Assembly: GCA_023417985.1 (NCBI GenBank)
Contig: JAEZDV010000147.1
Coordinates: 1-15,864 of the forward strand
Length of the DNA stretch: 15,864 nt
From: Actinomycetes bacterium
GTDB lineage: Bacteria; Actinomycetota; Actinomycetes; Mycobacteriales; Mycobacteriaceae
Direction of reading: 5' to 3'
Shown here: positions 11,981-15,864 of the stretch, piece by piece
Position numbering within the stretch: position 1 is the first letter of the stretch
Layout: every line of letters begins with the position of its first letter
Program-made: the position numbers and the translations under genes
Notes under the pieces: model-generated
The model's input: the letters and a program-made list of their open reading frames with translations, nothing else
What the model was told of the DNA's origin: nothing
The model's database searches: none

Positions 11981-14686
11981 TCATCCTCCGCCCGTGATCG
12001 CCGCATGACCCGACGTGGAATTCGATACGCGGGCAACGACAGCCGGAAGCCTGGCGCCGGTACCGAAGCGTGCCGCCCGCCGGTGCAGACGTCGGCGTCG
12101 CCCGCGTCGGGGCGAGGGCGGAGGATGGTGCAACGGCTCTGCGTAGAACAACCGTTTGGCGAATTCGATCAGAACCAGATATCCGACGATCAGCACGACG
12201 AGCAAGGCGAAGAACCCGAGCGGCAGGCTCGTGAACCCGAGGTCCCCGGCGAACGGGGAATAGGTCACGCCGATCCCCACGGCGAGGACCACCGCCACGG
12301 TCACCATCAGGGTGCGGCTCGGCCGGCTACGGATGAATGGGGTACGGCGCGTGCGGATCGCGAAGACGATCAGGATCTGGGTGGCGAGCGATTCGACGAA
12401 CCATCCCGTGCGGAACAGCTCGGGTCCGGCATGGAACACCCCGAGCATGAGCCCGAACGTCACGAAGTCGAACAACGAACTCAGCGGGCCGAAGAAGAGC
12501 ATGAACCGGCGGATGAACGCGATGTCCCAATGCGACGGCGCGCGCAGTTCTTCCGGGTCGACCCGGTCACCGGGAAGCGCGAGCTGACTCGAGTCGTAGA
12601 GCAGGTTGTTGAGGAGGATCTGACTCGGCAGCATCGGCAGGAAGGTGAGCACGGCCGACGCGGCAGCGGCGCTGAACATGTTGCCGAAGTTGCTCGACGT
12701 GCTCATCAGGACGTACTTGATCGTGTTGGCGAACGTGCGCCTGCCCTCGGTGACGCCATCGGCGAGCACGCCGAGATCCTTTTCCAGCAGAACCACGTCT
12801 GCGGCATCCTTCGCCACATCCGTGCCCGAATCGACGGAGATCCCCACATCTGCGGCATGGAGCGCCAGAGCGTCGTTGACGCCGTCGCCGAGGAACCCGA
12901 TCGAGCGTCCCTGCCCGCGCAGCGACCGCACCAGCCGAGCCTTCTGTTCCGGGGAAACCCGGGCGAAGACCGTGGCCCGTCGCGCGATTTCGGCAAACTG
13001 ATCGTCGTCCAGCGGTCCGAGTTCGGATCCTGTCACGCTGCCGCCGGAATCGAGTCCCAGCTCGGCGCAGATCCTCTCCGCCACCCGGGAATTGTCGCCT
13101 GTGGCGACCTTGACGGTGATACCGAGTTCCGCGAGCCGCTCGAGCGACTGTCGTGCCGACTCCTTCGGCTCGTCCGAGAACACGAGGAACCCCGTCAGGT
13201 GGAGGTCGTGCTCGTCGTCGGCTCCGACCCCGGTCCGCGACCCGTCGAGGTTCTTCGTGGCCACCGCAACGACGCGCCGTCCCTGGTCGAACAGCTGTGC
13301 CAGCCGCTCGCGTGCTCCGGCACTCTCCTCCACGCAGCGCGCCAGCACCGATTCGGGTGCGCCCTTGACCACCAGAAACGTCGCATGGCCGTCGGGATCG
13401 GCGGTCAGCGTCGAGGTCATGCGACGACTGTGGTCGAACGGTACGCCGTCGATACGCCGGTACCTCTCGGCCTGCCGGCCGCTCTCCCCCGCCGCCTCCC
13501 AAAGTGCCGTGTCCATCGCATTGGTCGCGATCCGGTTCCCGGAACCGCTGCTTTCCGTCTCGGTGGCGAGCAAGCCGTGCAGCATGGTGTGCTCGGCGCT
13601 GCTGCCGTCGAGAGGTACGGCTTCGACGAATGCGATCCGCCCGGTGGTGAGGGTGCCGGTCTTGTCCGTGATGAGGATGTCGACATCGCCCAGATCTTCG
13701 ATGCACACGAGTCGTTTGACCAGCACCTTTTGTGCTGCCAGACGGCGGGATCCGGACGCCAGAGCGGTACTGACCACAGCGGGGAGCAACTGGGGCGTGA
13801 TGCCCACCGCGATCGCGAGTGCGAACAGCAGCGATTCGATGAGCGGGCGATCGAGCAGCAGATTGATGAGGACGATCAGCGACGTCAGAACCAGCGCCAC
13901 CTGCAGCAGCAGCACCGAGAAGCTCCGTAGTCCGCGCTGGAAGTCCGTTTCCGGTTCCCTGTCACCGAGCCCGCGGGCGATCCGACCGAACTCCGCGTTC
14001 GCTCCCGTCGAGACCACCACACCGGTGCCGGTCCCCGCGTGGACGATCGTGCCCATGAAAGCGCAATCCGTCATGTCCGCCGTTGCCGTCCCCTCCGGAA
14101 CGACGTCGGTGGTCTTGTCCGCCGGTTCGGATTCACCGGTGAGCACGCTTTCGTCGCACTCGAGATCGACCACCTCCGACAGCCGGATGTCCGCGGGCAC
14201 AACGTCCCCGAGAACGAGGCGCACCACGTCGCCTGGGACGAGTTCGGTGACATCGACCCGGGTGGCCTCCCCTTCCCGGAGTACGACGGTCACGTGCCGC
14301 ACCTGTGAATGCAGCGCAGCGGTCGCACGTTCGGCTCGATATTCGTTGACGAACCCCAGCCCGACACTCGCGACGAGGATGATGCCGATGACGACTGCGT
14401 CGCTCCGGTTACCGAGAAAGAACGACGCGATCGCGGTCACGGCAAGCAGGAGCAGCAGGGCGCTCCGCAACTGTCGCGCGAGGACCGCCCACACCCGCAC
14501 CCCGTAACTCCGCAGTGCGTTCGGTCCGACGCTCTCGAGCCGCTCCGCGGCAGCAGCGGCACTCAGTCCGGAAGACGAGGATCCGAGACGTGACAGCACC
14601 TCGGCGACGGGGAGCGCGGCAGCCTCGCCGATCGTCAGTCCGGACGACCCGGCCGTGTGCTGTGCTTGCTGCCCGCCGCCGATCAT
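11981..14686 (-). CDS. mgtA: MgtA-type Mg2+-importing P-type ATPase
   Basis: A 901-residue inner-membrane P3B-type ATPase, predicted to import Mg2+. Actuator motif TGES (183-186); phosphorylated Asp341 in DKTGTLTTGR; nucleotide-domain KGAP (441-444); hinge GDGVNDA (600-606). Type-specific stretches resemble E. coli MgtA: AIAVGITPQLLPAVV (291-305), LLYDSSQLALPGDRVD (695-710), RRFMLFFGPLSSLFDFVTFG (726-745) and AIRTRRTPFI (776-785). Membrane helices are visible around 70-115, 255-310 and in the C-terminal 300 residues. This separates it from CtpF, the DosR-regulon P2-type ATPase. Odd: after KRLFY (845-849), where MgtA normally ends, there is a tail of about 50 residues rich in Arg, Pro and His. 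ATG 14686 has no Shine-Dalgarno but overlaps the stop of an upstream small ORF (ATGA), suggesting coupling; in-frame starts further upstream lack family similarity. Confidence 0.93.
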   Translation of the reverse strand: MIGGGQQAQHTAGSSGLTIGEAAALPVAEVLSRLGSSSSGLSAAAAAERLESVGPNALRSYGVRVWAVLARQLRSALLLLLAVTAIASFFLGNRSDAVVIGIILVASVGLGFVNEYRAERATAALHSQVRHVTVVLREGEATRVDVTELVPGDVVRLVLGDVVPADIRLSEVVDLECDESVLTGESEPADKTTDVVPEGTATADMTDCAFMGTIVHAGTGTGVVVSTGANAEFGRIARGLGDREPETDFQRGLRSFSVLLLQVALVLTSLIVLINLLLDRPLIESLLFALAIAVGITPQLLPAVVSTALASGSRRLAAQKVLVKRLVCIEDLGDVDILITDKTGTLTTGRIAFVEAVPLDGSSAEHTMLHGLLATETESSGSGNRIATNAMDTALWEAAGESGRQAERYRRIDGVPFDHSRRMTSTLTADPDGHATFLVVKGAPESVLARCVEESAGARERLAQLFDQGRRVVAVATKNLDGSRTGVGADDEHDLHLTGFLVFSDEPKESARQSLERLAELGITVKVATGDNSRVAERICAELGLDSGGSVTGSELGPLDDDQFAEIARRATVFARVSPEQKARLVRSLRGQGRSIGFLGDGVNDALALHAADVGISVDSGTDVAKDAADVVLLEKDLGVLADGVTEGRRTFANTIKYVLMSTSSNFGNMFSAAAASAVLTFLPMLPSQILLNNLLYDSSQLALPGDRVDPEELRAPSHWDIAFIRRFMLFFGPLSSLFDFVTFGLMLGVFHAGPELFRTGWFVESLATQILIVFAIRTRRTPFIRSRPSRTLMVTVAVVLAVGIGVTYSPFAGDLGFTSLPLGFFALLVVLIVGYLVLIEFAKRLFYAEPLHHPPPSPRRGRRRRLHRRAARFGTGARLPAVVARVSNSTSGHAAITGGG

Positions 14687-14787
14687 TGCGCCGGCACGAC
14701 GGTTCCGGCCTCTGCCGCGGCCCCGCAGGCGCGTTCGGCAACGATCGCCCTCGTCGTTATCGCTGAGGTCGGCATGATCTCGCTCAT
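14683..14787 (-). CDS. Possible 34-residue leader peptide coupled to mgtA
   Basis: A small ORF starts at ATG 14787, preceded by AAGG with a 7-base gap, and begins MSEIMPTSAITTRAIVAE. Its TGA (14685-14683) overlaps the mgtA ATG in an ATGA arrangement. mgtA has no ribosome site of its own, so its translation may depend on ribosomes finishing this ORF. In Salmonella mgtA is controlled through a proline-rich leader ORF (mgtL), but this peptide is not similar to it. The sequence is Ala/Thr-rich with no known domain. It may be chance; a second in-frame ATG at 14775 is also possible. Confidence 0.4.
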   Translation of the reverse strand: MSEIMPTSAITTRAIVAERACGAAAEAGTVVPAQ

Positions 14788-14951
14788 CTCGAAGCCTTGA
14801 CGTCCAACGCTGTGCTTTCGAACGCAGTTGCTCTTCCGCGTCGACCGTGCGGCGTCGGCGGACAGGCGCACTCGCGATCATTGCAGCGTCGGCGCAGGAA
14901 TGCTGGCGAATGTTCGTTCTCCGGACCCCGCCGTGAGGGGATGATGGCGCG
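14788..14951. other. Divergent mgtA / ArsB-like intergenic region
   Basis: This stretch should hold the promoters of the mgtA unit (minus) and the permease (plus). I see no convincing -10/-35 pair, no DosR-like box, no M-box-like sequence and no clear terminator. AGGGG at 14936-14940 serves as a ribosome site for the permease. Confidence 0.4.
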
Positions 14952-15864
14952 GTGATCGTCGTCGTGGTTGCGCTGATCGTGCTGGTGCTCGTCACCGCCG
15001 TCGTGCGACCGCGCGGATTGCCCGAGGTGGCGGTGGCCGGTCCCGCCGCGCTCCTGTTGCCGGTGATCGGGGCGCTGACACCGGCACAAGCGCTGGATCA
15101 GATTCGCGCACTCCTCCCGACCGTCGGTTTCCTCGCTGCAATCCTCGTGCTGGCACATGCGACCGACGCTCACGGAGTGTTCCGGTGGGCGGCCTCGATG
15201 CTGCGGCACAGCGCACGCGGAGATCCTGTCCGGTTGCTCGGGTGGGTCTTCGTCGCATGTGCCACCACGACCGCGGTGCTGAGCCTCGACGCGACCGTCG
15301 TGCTGCTCACTCCCGCTGTGCTCACCGCAGCCGCGGCCATGGGCATCTCCCGTCGTCCGGTGAGTTATGCCTGCGCGCACCTGGCCAACTCCGCCTCGAC
15401 CCTCATGCCCGTCTCCAACCTCACCAACCTGCTCGTCTTTTCCGCCACCGGCCTCGGGTTCGCTCACTTCACCGTCTTGATGGCGCTGCCGTGGGTCGCC
15501 GCGATCGGAGTCGAATTCGTGATCGCACGGGTCTTCTTCGCGCGTGACCTACGGCCGGCCGAGCAACCACCGGCCGAGCCGGTGGCGGTGCGAACAGTGC
15601 CGGTGCCCCGCGCTGCACTCGCCGTGCTGGCCCTCACGCTGGCCGGATTCGTGCTGTCCGAGTTCGTCGGTGTCGGCCCCGTCTGGGTGGCCGTAGCGGG
15701 CGCGCTGGCACTGGCGGTGTCCGCACTCCGCGCCGGACGCACGAGCCCACGGTCCCTGCTGGCCGCCTCCGACCCATTCTTCCTGCTCTTCGTACTCGCC
15801 CTCGGTGTGGTCGTGGCGCCGCTGGCGACGGGCGCCATCGGCGACACGGCGGCTGCCTTTCTTC
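14952..15864 (+). CDS. ArsB-like ion-transporter-superfamily permease, 5' part
   Basis: The first 304 codons of a polytopic membrane protein, open at the right window edge (the family is about 400-430 residues). At least seven hydrophobic segments are visible, roughly at 2-18, 25-45, 56-72, 94-130, 140-170, 174-196, 220-260 and 273-293. Two motifs recall arsenite permease ArsB and relatives: LSLDATVVLLTPAVL (110-124), where ArsB has a similar Asp-Ala-Thr segment, and HLANSASTLMPVSNLTNLL (143-161), near-identical in pattern to the ArsB ANTASLLLPVSNLTNL region. Function as an arsenite/antimonite exporter or other anion/cation transporter cannot be decided; no arsR, arsC or acr3 gene lies next to it in the window. 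GTG 14952 is the first start after an in-frame stop, with AGGGG about 11 bases upstream. Confidence 0.8.
   Translation, partial: MIVVVVALIVLVLVTAVVRPRGLPEVAVAGPAALLLPVIGALTPAQALDQIRALLPTVGFLAAILVLAHATDAHGVFRWAASMLRHSARGDPVRLLGWVFVACATTTAVLSLDATVVLLTPAVLTAAAAMGISRRPVSYACAHLANSASTLMPVSNLTNLLVFSATGLGFAHFTVLMALPWVAAIGVEFVIARVFFARDLRPAEQPPAEPVAVRTVPVPRAALAVLALTLAGFVLSEFVGVGPVWVAVAGALALAVSALRAGRTSPRSLLAASDPFFLLFVLALGVVVAPLATGAIGDTAAAFL

Noticed and set aside
11693..13930. Very long open frame (over 700 codons) on the plus strand
   Set aside because: Its 5' end lies inside hmp and the rest is antisense to mgtA; the translation is Arg/Glu/Gly/His-rich without any domain. High GC content produces such frames.
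11981..14686. Identification of the P-type ATPase as CtpF, a DosR-regulon member
   Set aside because: Type-specific segments (GITPQLLP, LLYDSSQLALPGDRVD, RRFMLFFGPLSSLFD) are those of MgtA, and no DosR-like box lies upstream.
1..15864. CRISPR arrays, insertion sequences, tRNA/rRNA genes
   Set aside because: No regularly spaced repeats, transposase-like protein, terminal inverted repeats or RNA-gene signatures were seen on either strand.

Overview
The window is GC-rich, densely coded DNA with many GTG starts. The protein families point to the Mycobacteriales, most likely Rhodococcus or a close relative: a DosS/DosR-type hypoxia system, an Acg-type nitroreductase, tandem-domain universal stress proteins and an F420-dependent LLM oxidoreductase. 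The genus is inferred from these families, not proved. I see no insertion sequence, integrase, CRISPR array, tRNA or rRNA.

Layout. (1) 1-1489: the 5' part of thyA (minus), divergent from an Fpg/Nei-type DNA glycosylase. (2) 1482-4997: a TetR regulator (minus), divergent from a RidA-like gene, an alpha/beta hydrolase and a DosS/DosT-like heme-GAF histidine kinase (plus). (3) 5014-7122: the DosR-like response regulator (minus, converging on the kinase), divergent from an Acg-like nitroreductase, then a small orphan gene. A DosR-box-like palindrome lies between regulator and nitroreductase. (4) 7162-10128: a minus-strand set in the transcribed order UspA-like, F420-dependent LLM oxidoreductase, UspA-like, with a strong DosR box just upstream. 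(5) 10274-11961: an NsrR-type Rrf2 repressor overlapping a flavohemoglobin (Hmp) gene. (6) 11981-14787: an MgtA-type P-type ATPase (minus), preceded by a possible leader ORF coupled to it. (7) 14952 to the end: an ArsB-like permease, cut by the window edge.

Functional theme. The central 7-8 kb reads as a hypoxia/nitric oxide response island. The kinase keeps the heme-ligand histidine of DosS/DosT, and the regulator keeps its phospho-acceptor and DNA-contact residues. Two DosR-box-like sites sit in front of typical DosR-regulon genes. Next to them is a second NO circuit: an NsrR with Cys/Cys/Cys and Asp at the positions that hold a [4Fe-4S] cluster, directly controlling an NO dioxygenase. Both circuits meet in the 145-bp region 10129-10273.

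Starts and promoters. Several starts without a Shine-Dalgarno sequence (thyA, glycosylase, TetR, hydrolase, the second UspA gene, nsrR) have a TANNNT hexamer 6-7 bases upstream, as expected for leaderless transcripts. This was used to choose starts. All regulatory-site calls are read by eye and are inferences.
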